Part shown: piece after piece, positions 11,103 through 21,712 of the stretch
Layout: every line of letters starts with the position of its first letter
How positions within the stretch are numbered: position 1 is the stretch's first letter
Assembly (NCBI GenBank): GCA_014905825.1
Contig: JACGCN010000012.1
Coordinates: forward strand, 434,001-498,000
DNA: 64,000 nucleotides
Direction: 5' to 3'
Source: Lyophyllum atratum
Lineage: Eukaryota; Basidiomycota; Agaricomycetes; Agaricales; Lyophyllaceae
Position numbers and translations under genes: made by a program
Notes under the pieces: generated by a model
What the model was told of the DNA's origin: nothing
The model's database searches: none
The model's input: the letters and a program-made list of their open reading frames with translations, nothing else

Positions 11103-12625
11103 TTAGAACGGGGAAGATTTTGTTTGTCCAGAGACGAATTCGCTCTCGACCAAGGAACGCTTTTCAAAAGGAAAAAAGTCGGCTCCACCCTCGGTCGACG
11201 ATAAATCAGGCTTCTGCGGTCGAAGCGACCCAATATGAGTGGCCCCCACACTTGAAGGTGATGTAAAGGAAAGGTGGCCCGGCGTCGCTACACGACCCTC
11301 AACATCTTCTGTTGGCAGTTTCTTATCCGCCAGCGAAGGCCCGAATCCGAAGCACTCCACGATCGTGCGTTGCTGATTCACGAACATGATGACCAAAGTA
11401 GGGTATATGCCCTGCGAAGTTCATCAGAATCTCTTTATCTGTGAAAACTTCGGAAGGGGACGAACCGTTGCTACTGTGGCTAAATCCACAGCCACCTCCG
11501 AGACGAAATATCGCGTCGAAAGCAATGTGCCAGGACTGCAGTATAGGATCAACCGTGCCAACTAGAAGAATAGACATCAATTTCATCATACTGTATGAGG
11601 GGTTTGGGGGTTTACCTGGACACCGCAGTATATTATTCCTGACTCGATGAGCATAACCAGGATCTTCTGGACGGCGGAAAGTGAGCCATGTTTGTTAACT
11701 CCAACAATCTTTCGGTGAGACCTAGCCAGCGGTTCACTTCAAGCAACAGCAACATAAGAAGTAACACTATGCTTACCACAGCTTGTAGGCAATCAGAACC
11801 GTTGCGGCGACGTTCGTGGCGAGGGAAAGAGCCATATTTGCGGTGACAAGTTTCATGGCTGGCACCGGTTCTCTGTTCGAGACAGCAACGAACGTGGCTA
11901 CAGACGACATGAGGGCAACATATGCCAGACCGGAGGCTTGGGAGGACGCGTGAAATTGTTTAAAGCTCGTGAGGCATTGAATGATGAAGTTACATACCTA
12001 TCGACGCAACCAAAAGCGCCACAGGAATGACCATCATCCACCATTCCTCGGGGAACAGAACCCAAGCCCTCCAGATAACCACCGCGTCACTGATGTAGAT
12101 CTAGGGCAGAGAATGAATATATGTTATACCCTATCCGCTGTGGCGACCCCATACCGCAAGCTGGTCAACCAAATTTATGGTCACCTGCAGAGGGAAAAGT
12201 CGAACATTCATGGCTGCCAGTCTTGATGGATCCCCAAACCGGGACAGATCCTCGGGGAACGATGCCTTGATATGCACAATGAACGACGCTAGCAATATCG
12301 CCCACTGTATGCCCGCGAAGATGACAGTCGTAAGAGAGGTTATGAACATGACTCTCGTTGGCCAGGAACGCAGTCCACGGCGCCTGTACAAGCGAAAAAG
12401 AAATTAATCATTATCGATGAGTGCGCCTTATCAGAAACTCACATGAATATGGAGGTTGAGTGGCAGAATAAATAAAGAAAAGTTCCTAGTCAATACGGTA
12501 AGCAAAAATTGCAGTCAATGACATAAGACTGTACCGTATGCCAGCGATACTGGAACGAAGAGTGTGACATCGTTTATGAGTGAGATTCGTAGGTGTTCAG
12601 CGACAACAACCTCATCGGGGGTCAT
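11103..12625 (-). CDS. multi-span membrane protein, agaricomycete receptor-like family
   Basis: The start at 12625 reads MTPDEVVVAEHLRISLINDV. Hydrophobic exons follow: VTLFVPVSLAYG, FITSLTTVIFAGIQWAILLA, LLPLQ-like VTINLVDQLAVW, an Ala/Val/Ser-rich segment, MALSLATNVAATVLIAYKLW, KILVMLIESGIIYCG and GIYPTLVIMFVNQQRTI. This order matches a very large agaric family of seven-or-so-span plasma membrane proteins of unknown function. A cytosolic tail of about 80 residues with Ser/Thr/Pro ends at 11103. Exon borders in the 11400-11700 stretch were not fully resolved. A signalling role is inferred only from topology. Confidence 0.75.
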
Positions 12626-12990
12626 ATTTATAGCAGTGGGTGGCACACAAGGACTGACTGGCTCATGGTCCTTCAAGGGACACCTTTATAAAATAGGCAG
12701 CTCCCCATAAAGTAAGCTCACATGAATATATGCCCGCTATCGCAGCTATCATTCTTTGTTGGACAAGATGAGGAATCCCAGTGAATCAACACCGTATCGC
12801 CATAGATCCTCGACATCAAAGACGCTCTCAATCCAAATGCGGAGCAATCATACTGAGAACCCATCGCAGACATCTGCTGCCAGTGGGTGGTGTCAAACCA
12901 TAAAAACGGTTGTACGAAAAGTTCCCAGACCCGACAGCGAAAATTTTAGACTAGAGGGCGCGAGATCTGCGGGGCGTCGAAAAAGGCGTT

Positions 12991-13268
12991 GATCTTCGAT
13001 AAAAGCGACATCAAAGGGATATGAGAACTGCCAATCATTATTGCACATCCTTGATGAAACGAATCACAGAGAATGTTCTCAAGGAAAGAAGACGGGCTAA
13101 GAGTTCACATTGGCGCGAGAGAAGCCGTCGATCTTCGGTCAAAGCGACATCAGAGGGATACGAGAACTGCCAATCATTATTGCACATCCTTGATGGAACG
13201 AATCATAGAGCATGTTCCCAAGGACATGGAAGGCGGACTACGAGCCCACATCGGCGCGAGGAAGACGG
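12991..13268. repeat. two-copy 139-bp tandem repeat
   Basis: Copy 1 starts at 12991 and copy 2 at 13130, both beginning GATCTTCG and containing GCCAATCATTATTGCACATC. The copies differ at scattered positions. Open frames run through the repeat in more than one frame, but no domain was recognised and I do not call a gene. Just downstream, around 13467-13493, a GTTGGAGTCCA motif is also repeated. Confidence 0.85.
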
Positions 13269-13299
13269 GAAAGCACTTGTGAATCTCATACAAAAGGTG

Positions 13300-14168
13300 G
13301 GATGAGACGTATTTGAAGGACGAGGAGGAGCGGTAGAGACATAGAGACATCCAAAAATATACTGGGTCACATAAGTCATCGACATCCCAGGCCAAGTTGG
13401 AGTAAGTTGCGCGTTTGGCGGTGGGGAAGATGATCGAGATTGTACGGCGCGCGGCAGTGATATTCGTGGAGTCCAGTTGGAGTCCAGTTGGAGTGTGAAC
13501 CATAAGTGATACTGATAGATCGCGGGCATGGGCTGTGAAAGAGTCCAAGAAGGAAGAGTATCTCACAGAGGAAACTAGTAGTAGTACTGACAGGAACCGA
13601 GTCTAACCGAGTAGGGCCCCCACGTGGTTATCTCAGTCTGATCCAAACAACCGGGCCACAACCTGGCTTAGTCGCACTTTGGTTCAATCGGATGGCACCG
13701 TCGGCTGCCACTGCAGACCACCATTGTCTACCACGGCCATTCCTCATGTATCCACGACCAGGTCTCACCAGATTCGAGCAACGCCGCCGAGGTTCTTTGA
13801 TTGTCGTAAGCTTGCACTCCCAGCAACTATGATCTTTAGGAGTGTCCCTGCTCTTGCCCCCATTGTACGATGTCCTCAGCAGGCGTATCATTTACTCCAT
13901 TGGATGTTTTCTCTCGCTCTCCTGAGCTCAAGCCAATCTGCGTAACTTTTCCGACGACGAGTCGAGCCTAGTGGCTGTGGGAGCTATCAATTGGTTTACC
14001 AATGTATCTAGTTATGTTTTCCTGCCCTCTATTCAACTGTTTCCTTTTCCACTGAATCACCAGCGATGTTGACTCATCCAGACATAGGCTTGCGCTATCG
14101 AAATTATCTGACAGCGACACTCAATCGCGCGGCGTGGGTCTGTAGTCAAACTTTCACATGTTTAACGC
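13300..14168. other. no gene recognised
   Basis: Apart from open frames of no recognisable family (for example minus 13177-13566), this stretch shows nothing I can support. It may contain remnants of the repeat unit just upstream. Confidence 0.4.
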
Positions 14169-14189
14169 GATCACGTGATCCCATATAAA
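14169..14189 (+). promoter_or_regulatory. E-box palindrome plus TATA box
   Basis: A perfect 12-bp palindrome GATCACGTGATC, with a CACGTG core as bound by fungal bHLH factors, is followed directly by TATAAA at 14184-14189. It lies about 110 bp upstream of the start codon of the 211-aa gene. A role in driving that gene is inferred from position. Confidence 0.5.
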
Positions 14190-14298
14190 TCCTTTCCTCG
14201 TTTTGACTTGGACTGCACCTATTCCTTGATCCTATACACCCACTACCACGCTTAAAAGAAACTGTATAACTTACCCCTCTACATAAAGCTCAGATCCG

Positions 14299-14934
14299 AT
14301 GATCTCCGTCTTCGACGTGATCCGTAAACTCACTGGCGACGCTCCTACTGCCCCAGCGCCATCGTTATGCAGGCATAACTCCACCCTCGTCAGCCCAGCC
14401 CCTATCCTCGTTAAAGGACCCCCAGTCCCTCACCGATTAGCCGTCCACTGGTGGGATGCTAGTACTGTCGGCGTTCATGGGTTTATTTTGCCCTTCTTAC
14501 CGTCACCGATTCCTGATGGGTTCTTCCCGACAACAGGGGCGTCACACCTGGACGAGTTCTCGGCGGTTCTCTCCTGGCCAACAATCGCCGGCTCTGAGAG
14601 CGACCTCGGAGGCAGCTCATCTATGTCGTCCTCGCTTTCTGAAATGTCCGCCGATTCATGGGTGACGACCTCGGAAGACGATGAGAGCGACGACGCGCCG
14701 TACAAGTTCCGCTACACGGACGACGGAGAGTACATCGTGTTTGGCGCTAAACGGCCGCTCAAGAGGGTGTCGACTATCACTCGGACTGTTGGTATCGCCA
14801 AATGTAACCGCCGGAACACCCCAGTCAGGGCCTGGTACGATGCTATACCCCTCCAGCGTTGGCGCGAGGACAATCATTACCACGTGGGGCATCGACTCGT
14901 TCGCATTCTGGAGGAGGAAGAGGATGATTGTTGA
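14299..14934 (+). CDS. uncharacterised 211-aa protein, single exon
   Basis: The open frame starts MISVFDVIRKLTG and ends ILEEEEDDC. It has a Pro/Ala-rich N-terminal third, a hydrophobic patch (GFILPFLPSPIPDGFF), a Ser/Asp/Glu-rich acidic middle (about residues 95-130) and a basic C-terminal part (RPLKRVSTITRTVGIAKCNR). Well-placed promoter signals, and a codon pattern much cleaner than in the flanking frames, support it being real. I recognise no family. Nothing in its neighbours suggests a role. Confidence 0.6.
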   Translation: MISVFDVIRKLTGDAPTAPAPSLCRHNSTLVSPAPILVKGPPVPHRLAVHWWDASTVGVHGFILPFLPSPIPDGFFPTTGASHLDEFSAVLSWPTIAGSESDLGGSSSMSSSLSEMSADSWVTTSEDDESDDAPYKFRYTDDGEYIVFGAKRPLKRVSTITRTVGIAKCNRRNTPVRAWYDAIPLQRWREDNHYHVGHRLVRILEEEEDDC

Positions 14935-16039
14935 TGTGGATCGTCGCTGGCGACGGTCGATGGTGGCGAGGCTGACATTATGAATTTATAGGACCCCTTT
15001 TCTCAACTTGTACAGGTTTGTGGTTCACTTGTCTTACCTTAGGCTGATATTTCTCTTTAGATGCTGCAACAACCGATCCCCCGCTCGCTCCACGTCCCGC
15101 TCGCTCCCCCGCGCCGCCCTCACTCGTCGCACTGCCTCCGCCGATGTTGACCCCTTTTCTTCTTTTTCTAGATCCCTGTTGACTTCAAGTCGCTCAGATA
15201 TCTGATATACTCAAGTTCCATGTCTACTCAGATCACAACTAAACACCGCCCCTCGCCCATCGCAACCCCCGGCGGAAGCATCGACCAGCCGCGTACTCTC
15301 GCGCCACTATACGCCTTTCTTCATTCCGCTCCTTCGAAAGGGCGGTATAGATTGACCCTCTTTCATGTAGTTATTCCAATCGATGGCTAATATGTTGTCT
15401 TCAGGTCACATTCCTATGGCGCAGCCCCACCACCCCCTCGTATCACTTTGACCAGTATACCTAGCTGTGGAAAGAGAGAGGAAGAAGAAAGGTCTGATGT
15501 CAGCGAAGACCAACGTCAGCGACTACTGACCTTTGGCGTAAACCCCGATAACCATCACGCCCATGCCCACTGCTTTCCAACCCCATTGCATCCCTGGTCC
15601 ATTGTCCATTTTCATTTCCGTCCGGTTGTCCGCATCAGGTCAAGCTCAACCATCGCGCTGAAGCTCTTGAAATGGCACGAGGACAACAGACCAGGGATGA
15701 AATGCGGATGGGAGGCAGAGGGCTTGGAGCGTGCTGGGTATTCGGTTCTGCGCCAAAGGTCAGTGCTCGCCGACGTTCATCGGCGCTGACATCCCTTTCT
15801 TTGCCTTCTCTCTTTGAACAGATAGGTAACGGGCAGAGAAATGGGACGACAGGGCGATTAACCAGGGATGGATGGAAGACTCTGGGTATGGACGTGACGG
15901 GCTCCAGGTCCCACGCCGAAGGTTAGTGCTTGTCGTCATTCATCTGCATTCGTTTCCTCCTTCCCTCTTCTTAGCTAGGCCAAGGCGGGGAACCAGGGCG
16001 ACATGAACGCGGGAGATGTTGCATTATTGGGCTGGGCGG
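14935..16039. other. no gene recognised; left flank of the transposon nest
   Basis: Short plus-strand open frames (15448-15789, 15672-15926) are separated by intron-like borders and could be an untranslated or decayed spliced transcript. No domain is recognisable. The outer LTR element begins at 16040. Confidence 0.4.
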
Positions 16040-16216
16040 TGGAGTGTCGTCGGGCGACGCTCCCAGCCATGTTTGGTCATGTTTGGCTAGACCTTCGGGC
16101 GCGTAGTCAGTATGTACCGTTTCGGGCGTTCGTCAGCACAACACATTGCATTCGCTGCTCGCACTGCGTCTGCACACTGCGCATCTCAGGGCTTTGTGGC
16201 AGATCGGGCCACTCCA
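16040..16216 (+). repeat. 5' LTR of outer element
   Basis: 177 bp, starting TGGAGTGTCG and ending CCACTCCA. It differs from the 3' copy mainly by an 8-bp indel (CCCAG against CCAGTTTGGGCAG). Confidence 0.8.
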
Positions 16217-16218
16217 TC

Positions 16219-16234
16219 TGGTGACAACTGCGCG
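16219..16234 (+). other. putative primer binding site of outer element
   Basis: TGGTGACAACTGCGCG starts two bases inside the 5' LTR. The TGG start would pair with a tRNA CCA end. The matching tRNA was not identified. Confidence 0.55.
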
Positions 16235-16952
16235 ATTCGACTCACGGTGTCATCGTTCTCTCGCTTTCCTGCTTTCCGTGACTGTGTTACTCTGCTTTCG
16301 TGTTTTCGCGCTCTCTGGCCTCTTTTTCGTGTTTACCGTGTTTCCGACTCCGAGTTTTAGCCGCTGAGACTGTCCTGTTATGGCACCAGGAAATGGAAAG
16401 AACCATAAAGGTTCAAAAGCGAAGAAAGCCACGATAGCTGCCACATCACCACAGCCGCAGCCACCAGCTTCAACTACTGAGCATGCACCCGTTGTACCAG
16501 CGAACCAGATGGCGAATCCGGCCGATACCTTCACCGCCGCAGTCAGGAATTTTTTGAATGCAGAGGGCCGGCCACTGACACTAGACGGCTATATCGCTTT
16601 GAAGGAGCTATGGGATATGGCGCTCGAGATTGGGAGGGGGACGGGCTCCGGAGAATTGGTGAACTCAGGGAAGAATGAGGCATGGAACAGTGGATACGAA
16701 GCAGGCAGGCAGTGGGAGAAGGATGCAATGGACAACCGGCTAGAAGAGAGGTATTATGATGGATACCGCGACGGCGAGCAGGCTGGACGCGAAGAAGAGA
16801 GGGATGAATGGCGCATAGCAGGACATTCTCTGACACAGGCGAAGTGCACATACCTCGGAATGACGAGCGACGCTGGGATACAGACGAAGTCGACACCATC
16901 GGCGAACACCTTCGAAATTGCGATTCAGACACCAGCTCCCCCGGTCACGGCT

Positions 16953-17144
16953 TGTTGGGATGTGAGTCGGCAATCCGAAGCCCGACATGTCTATCCTCTG
17001 TACAGTATATAGGACGAGCTCCGCATGATCGGGGGTATTACATTCTTTCCTCTTACCTCGTCTGACTCCCTCATTCTCATACTCTTTCCCCGGGACTATC
17101 AGTCCCTCCAGCTCAGTCAGTACACGATATATATATTCCTAAAA
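16953..17144 (+). repeat. copia 5' LTR
   Basis: Starts TGTTGGGATGTGAGTC and ends ATATATTCCTAAAA. It carries a TATATA-type element near its middle (GTACAGTATATAGGACG) as the likely promoter. Confidence 0.93.
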
Positions 17145-17160
17145 GGTTATGGGCCCCGGC
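17144..17160 (+). other. copia primer binding site (initiator tRNA-Met half type)
   Basis: Directly after the LTR stands AGGTTATGGGCCCCGG. The core GGTTATGGGCCC is complementary to the anticodon arm of initiator tRNA-Met, as known for Drosophila copia, which primes from a half tRNA. The match is from memory of that element. Confidence 0.7.
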
Positions 17161-17226
17161 CTTTAGCTAAAAGCTGCAGAATATCACTTCTAACAAACCC
17201 TATCATCTGAAACACAACTGCGACAA

Positions 17227-20200
17227 ATGTCTATCAGCAAACTCGACGTTCGTACAGGGTCATCTGGCATCACCAAGCTACCTGAACCGTTGAACGACAA
17301 CAACTGGATTGCATGGAGGACTAGGATCCTTCGCATATTCGAAGTTTGTTGCGTTACAGACTATGTTCAAGGTCGTATTGCTAAGCCAGAGGATCTGACG
17401 GACCATGATAGTCATGGAGCTTGGAAGTTCAACGACAATCTTGCTCAAACTCTCATACTGAATAACATAAACGATAGCCAAATTGTTCATGCCGGGAGTG
17501 CAAAGACGTCGAATGAGATGTGGAAAAGCTTGGAATCAGTTCACGAGGCTCAGGGTTATCATGTTGCTGTAGCCATCCAACGAAATCTCTTTAAGAAGGG
17601 AGCAGAGGAAGGTGACGACATAACCGAGCACTTGAATGATCTCAAGAAGCTTTGGGAGCGCCTGAACGTGATGAACGACGACACCTTCCGTGTCAGCGAC
17701 GATCAATTCAAATCCATTATCGCTTCCTCCCTTCCACAGTCCTGGGATAGATTCACAGATCCTTATATTGGCAAAAAGAAGGCCGGCGATGTAGATGGCG
17801 AATCGAAGAAGAGTGCCAGCTCGCAAGCTTTCATTGGTGTCATTGTTGAAGAATACCGACGTCACAAAGATCGCGGCGGGGTAGCAGAGGATACCAATCA
17901 GGTCATCGAGACTCCGAAGAAACGAAAACTTGCCAGCCGCATCTCCGAAAAGTCATCGGACAGGTCATGCAAGAATTGCGGTCGCGATAATCACATTACC
18001 GACAAATGCTACTACCTCGGAAAGGAACGTTGCGCCATCTGTAAACGTTTTGGTCACAACGCTGATAACTGCTACGCGCGTGATCGCACTTCTAATCCTC
18101 GTGCGTCGGCTGGCAATGCCCCTACACCGAAAAAGGCTAAACTTACTGGCCACACTCACCAGGCGACAGCTCGTGATCCCCAAGACGACGAGGAGTCTGG
18201 CGGGGAGATGTCGTTTAACATAGATACATATGATCCAAATTGTCATGATGGAATCGATGAGCGTCTTATCTATTACGACTGGTTCGGCGATTCAGCAACT
18301 ACTTCTCACGTCACGAATCAACGTGATGCGTTCATAACGTATACTCCTCTCCGACAATCAGTGGTCCAAGGCGTTGGCGACATAACTGCTCGCGCGGAGG
18401 GACGAGGTACAATTGAATTGGAATCCGAAGTCGACGGACACAAATATGTCCTCAAATTACAAAATGTCCTCCACATTCCTACCAATCGAAATAACCTCCT
18501 TTCCCTAGGCCGTTGGGATGCAAATGGCGGGCGATACTTAGGGGGCAACGGGAGACTGTCCTTGCTTACCAAAGACGGTCGCACTATTGCGAAAGGTACA
18601 AAGGTTAACAATAACCTATATCGCATGACATTACAAGTTAGAAAACCTACCGAAGGTCCTCACAACATTCGGCTCTCCACTTCGCAGGTTAATAACGCCG
18701 AACACGCCGCACAAACCTGGGAAACTTGGCATCGACGATTCGGACATGTGGGTTACAGCGGTTTAAAGCGGATGCTTGACGGACATTTGGTTGACGGCTT
18801 CAACGTGGATGAACGAACCCCCAAACCCGATTGTAAGGCTTGTACAGAGTCAAAACAATCTGTCAATCCTTTTCCACCAACTGCTAAACACCGCGCTACA
18901 ACACCAGGTGAAATCACTCACATTGATCTCTGGGGTAAATGTCAAACCACTTCGATCCACGGAAACCAGTATTACTTGAGCTTCGTCGACGACTACGCAC
19001 GCCACATCCTGGTTAAATTCTTGAAGTTAAAAACTGAGGCCGTTCAGAAGGTCAAAGACTACCTCATGTTCCTCAAAGCCCAGGGCAAACTTCCTCGCGC
19101 TATTCGCATCGATAACGGTTCGGAATTCGTTACTAACGAATTCAAACACTGGTGTCAGACTCAAGGCATCGAGATTCAGACAACTGCACCTTACTCACCT
19201 TCGCAGAATGGTGTAGCCGAACGTGTCAATCGCACTCTACTGGAATTAGCACGTGCTATGATCAACGCCAATGGTCTACCTGCTTTCTTATGGGAGCTTG
19301 CCGTTACCCATGCCGCTTATCTTCGAAACCGAACCCATACAAAGGCTCTGAAGAACTTGACCCCTTTAGAGGCTTGGTCTCAACTTCGACCGAATATATC
19401 ACACTTACGGGAATTCGGTTCTTCCGTATGGATATTGAACCAAGGTCAACACGAACAGTCCAAACTCCTACCTAAATCCAAGCAACACCTATTCGTGGGT
19501 TTCGACGACGGCTCTAAATCGGTTAAATACTACAACGCCCAAACGAGGAAGATTCTTACCTCCAGAAATTATCGTTTCCTCACCCTTTCCACCCATCCGC
19601 TACCTGCAGAAGAGTCCATCATCGAGATATCACCCGATGTATGGCCTCAGGGGAAGATTGATGCTACTGTGCCGCAATCGAGCACAGACATAAACATTGA
19701 CGACCGTAATTCGAAAAAACGAAAACGTGATACGTCAGTGAACGACGAACCTGAGGGAGCAAACATACCTAGGACGCTACGGCCGCGAACCAGAGTCGAT
19801 TATCGCCGCCTAAACGATACATTCCCAAATGACGACAAAGAAGTCACAAAAAGCGCCGTACTCAGCTCCCCAGAACTCGTCTATGCTGCATTCAGTGAAA
19901 GTCCTATAGGCGCTGGTGAACCAAAGACACTTCAAGACGCACAGAGGTCTCCTGACTGGGGTGAATGGGAAAAGGCCATTCAAACCGAGCTACAAACACT
20001 CAGTGACATGGGCACTTGGGAGCTTATTGACCAGCCGGAGGATGCAGTCCCAATACGAAACAAATGGGTACTCACTAAGAAATATAACAAACTCGGTGAA
20101 CTCGTCAAGTACAAGGCGAGATTGGTCGCAAAAGGTTGTGCGCAAAGACCCGGTCATGACTATAACGACACTTTCTCTCCTGTTGTCCGTCTGGAAACCA

Positions 20201-21468
20201 TTCGAGCAATACTTGCATTAGCACCTGCTAAAGGGTTCAAAATCCAGCAGATGGATGTTAAGGGCGCTTACCTGAATGGAATTCTGAAGGAACGAGTCAT
20301 AATGAGGCAACCAGATGGGTACGACGACGGTACTGCCAGAGTTTGTCGGCTCATAAAAACCATATACGGCTTGAAGCAGTCTGGTAGAGAGTGGAACAAA
20401 GCATTTGATAGCGAACTGAAGGAACAGGGGTTCGAGCCTTTGTGGAGTGATCCGTGTGCTTATATCAGACGAAACGGTGACAATCTCGACATCATCACAG
20501 TATGGGTCGATGACTTGCTTATCTTCACCGTTTCCGATGCACGAATGATCCCCCTTAAGCGCGAACTCCATTCAATGTTTGAGCTGACAGATCTTGGAGA
20601 GCCGGCCAAAATTGTCGGCATTGAGATCACGCAAACCCCGGATTCTATCACCATTTCCCAACAAAAATACATCGAATCTATTCTACGAAATGAAGGGATG
20701 GAAAACTGTAACCCGGTCACCACTCCTCTCGACCCGAACCTCAAACTCGAACCGAATCCGGACGGGATCAACGGCAGCAAAAGCAATTCATACGCTTCTT
20801 TAATTGGATCTCTTCAATACCTCGCCACTGCCACTCGGCCTGACATTGCATATGCCGTCAACAGACTAGGTGCATACAATGCAAATCCTAGCATGGCTCA
20901 TTACAGTGCCGCAAAACGATTGCTGAGATATCTAGCTGGAACAAAACACTATGGGATAACTTACGACGCAACATCTCATCAACTTCAAGGTACAAACCTC
21001 GCGTATGGTTATTCCGATGCCGCATATGCGAACGCTGACGACCTCAAATCCATCTCTGGGTATGTCTTCATCTCTAATGGAGGAGCCGTTACCTGGGCAT
21101 CGAAAAAACAAGCCACTATCGCTCTCTCCTCTACCGAAGCAGAATATGTTGCACTCTCCGAAGCTTCGAGAGAGGCCATGTGGTTGCGATCCTTGTATGA
21201 AGAGCTCGGTTTCGAACAAATACAGCCGACCCTCATTTTAGGAGACAACGACGGATCCATTGCCATGGCCAAGAACCCCCAATTTCACAAGCGGTCGAAA
21301 CATATCAATATTCGCTGGCATTGGGTACGTGAGCGAGTACAAGAGCAATCGGTTTACATCAAAGACTGCCGTGATCCACAGCAAACGGCGGATATCTTTA
21401 CTAAGGCCTTACCACGACCGAAACACGGTCGACATGTCACTGAGCTAGGGATCAGCTCCTCGGCTTGA
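17227..21468 (+). CDS. copia Gag-Pol polyprotein (1413 aa)
   Basis: One frame covers all retrotransposition functions. The N-terminal Gag carries the LNDNNWIAWRTRIL motif, followed by two CX2CX4HX4C zinc knuckles (CKNCGRDNHITDKC and CAICKRFGHNADNC, about residues 247-285). Next are an aspartic protease (DWFGDSATTSHV, about 350), the GAG-pre-integrase box WHRRFGHVGYSGL (about 500), and integrase with HIDLWG, RIDNGSEFVTNEF and GVAERVNRTLLE (D, D, E). Reverse transcriptase follows (KYKARLVAKGCAQ, QMDVKGAYLNG, WVDDLLIF), then RNase H (GYSDAAYAN, ALSSTEAEYVALSE). No stop or frameshift was seen, and length is normal for fungal copia. Confidence 0.97.
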   Translation: MSISKLDVRTGSSGITKLPEPLNDNNWIAWRTRILRIFEVCCVTDYVQGRIAKPEDLTDHDSHGAWKFNDNLAQTLILNNINDSQIVHAGSAKTSNEMWKSLESVHEAQGYHVAVAIQRNLFKKGAEEGDDITEHLNDLKKLWERLNVMNDDTFRVSDDQFKSIIASSLPQSWDRFTDPYIGKKKAGDVDGESKKSASSQAFIGVIVEEYRRHKDRGGVAEDTNQVIETPKKRKLASRISEKSSDRSCKNCGRDNHITDKCYYLGKERCAICKRFGHNADNCYARDRTSNPRASAGNAPTPKKAKLTGHTHQATARDPQDDEESGGEMSFNIDTYDPNCHDGIDERLIYYDWFGDSATTSHVTNQRDAFITYTPLRQSVVQGVGDITARAEGRGTIELESEVDGHKYVLKLQNVLHIPTNRNNLLSLGRWDANGGRYLGGNGRLSLLTKDGRTIAKGTKVNNNLYRMTLQVRKPTEGPHNIRLSTSQVNNAEHAAQTWETWHRRFGHVGYSGLKRMLDGHLVDGFNVDERTPKPDCKACTESKQSVNPFPPTAKHRATTPGEITHIDLWGKCQTTSIHGNQYYLSFVDDYARHILVKFLKLKTEAVQKVKDYLMFLKAQGKLPRAIRIDNGSEFVTNEFKHWCQTQGIEIQTTAPYSPSQNGVAERVNRTLLELARAMINANGLPAFLWELAVTHAAYLRNRTHTKALKNLTPLEAWSQLRPNISHLREFGSSVWILNQGQHEQSKLLPKSKQHLFVGFDDGSKSVKYYNAQTRKILTSRNYRFLTLSTHPLPAEESIIEISPDVWPQGKIDATVPQSSTDINIDDRNSKKRKRDTSVNDEPEGANIPRTLRPRTRVDYRRLNDTFPNDDKEVTKSAVLSSPELVYAAFSESPIGAGEPKTLQDAQRSPDWGEWEKAIQTELQTLSDMGTWELIDQPEDAVPIRNKWVLTKKYNKLGELVKYKARLVAKGCAQRPGHDYNDTFSPVVRLETIRAILALAPAKGFKIQQMDVKGAYLNGILKERVIMRQPDGYDDGTARVCRLIKTIYGLKQSGREWNKAFDSELKEQGFEPLWSDPCAYIRRNGDNLDIITVWVDDLLIFTVSDARMIPLKRELHSMFELTDLGEPAKIVGIEITQTPDSITISQQKYIESILRNEGMENCNPVTTPLDPNLKLEPNPDGINGSKSNSYASLIGSLQYLATATRPDIAYAVNRLGAYNANPSMAHYSAAKRLLRYLAGTKHYGITYDATSHQLQGTNLAYGYSDAAYANADDLKSISGYVFISNGGAVTWASKKQATIALSSTEAEYVALSEASREAMWLRSLYEELGFEQIQPTLILGDNDGSIAMAKNPQFHKRSKHINIRWHWVRERVQEQSVYIKDCRDPQQTADIFTKALPRPKHGRHVTELGISSSA

Positions 21469-21527
21469 GGGGAAGTGTTGAGACGAGGACGAGCAATCCG
21501 AGGGCTTCGGCTTGAGGGGAAGTGTTG
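21461..21527 (+). repeat. duplicated polypurine tract / LTR start of copia
   Basis: The 20-mer CGGCTTGAGGGGAAGTGTTG occurs at 21461-21480 and again at 21508-21527. It contains the purine tract GAGGGGAAG and the first five bases of the LTR. The 47-bp spacer (GAGCAATCCGAGGGC..) resembles the LTR start GGCAATCCGAAGCCC. The second copy borders the real 3' LTR. Confidence 0.85.
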
Positions 21528-21712
21528 GGATGTGAGTCGGCAATCCGAAGCCCGACATGTCTATCCTCTGTACAGTATATAGGACGAGCTCCGCATGATC
21601 GGGGGTATTACATTCTTTCCTCTTACCTCGTCTGACTCCCTCATTCTCATACTCTTTCCCCGGGACTATCAGTCCCTCCAGCTCAGTCAGTACACGATAT
21701 ATATTCCTAAAA
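21523..21712 (+). repeat. copia 3' LTR
   Basis: 190 bp; matches the 5' LTR except for one missing AT dinucleotide. Followed by the TSD copy CGGCT. Confidence 0.93.

Larger units (their letters stand above)
16953..21712 (+). mobile_element. intact Ty1/copia LTR retrotransposon
   Basis: The LTRs at 16953-17144 (192 bp) and 21523-21712 (190 bp) read identically by eye except for one extra AT dinucleotide in the terminal ATATAT run. They are flanked by the 5-bp direct repeat CGGCT (16948-16952 and 21713-21717). A single uninterrupted gag-pol frame lies between them. The near-identical LTRs, clean TSD and open frame indicate a very recent, probably still active copy. It inserted inside the ORF of the outer element. 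Confidence 0.96.

Noticed and set aside
13177..13566. 129-codon minus-strand frame
   Set aside because: It overlaps the tandem repeat, has no domain, start context or splice support, and changes character at the repeat edge.
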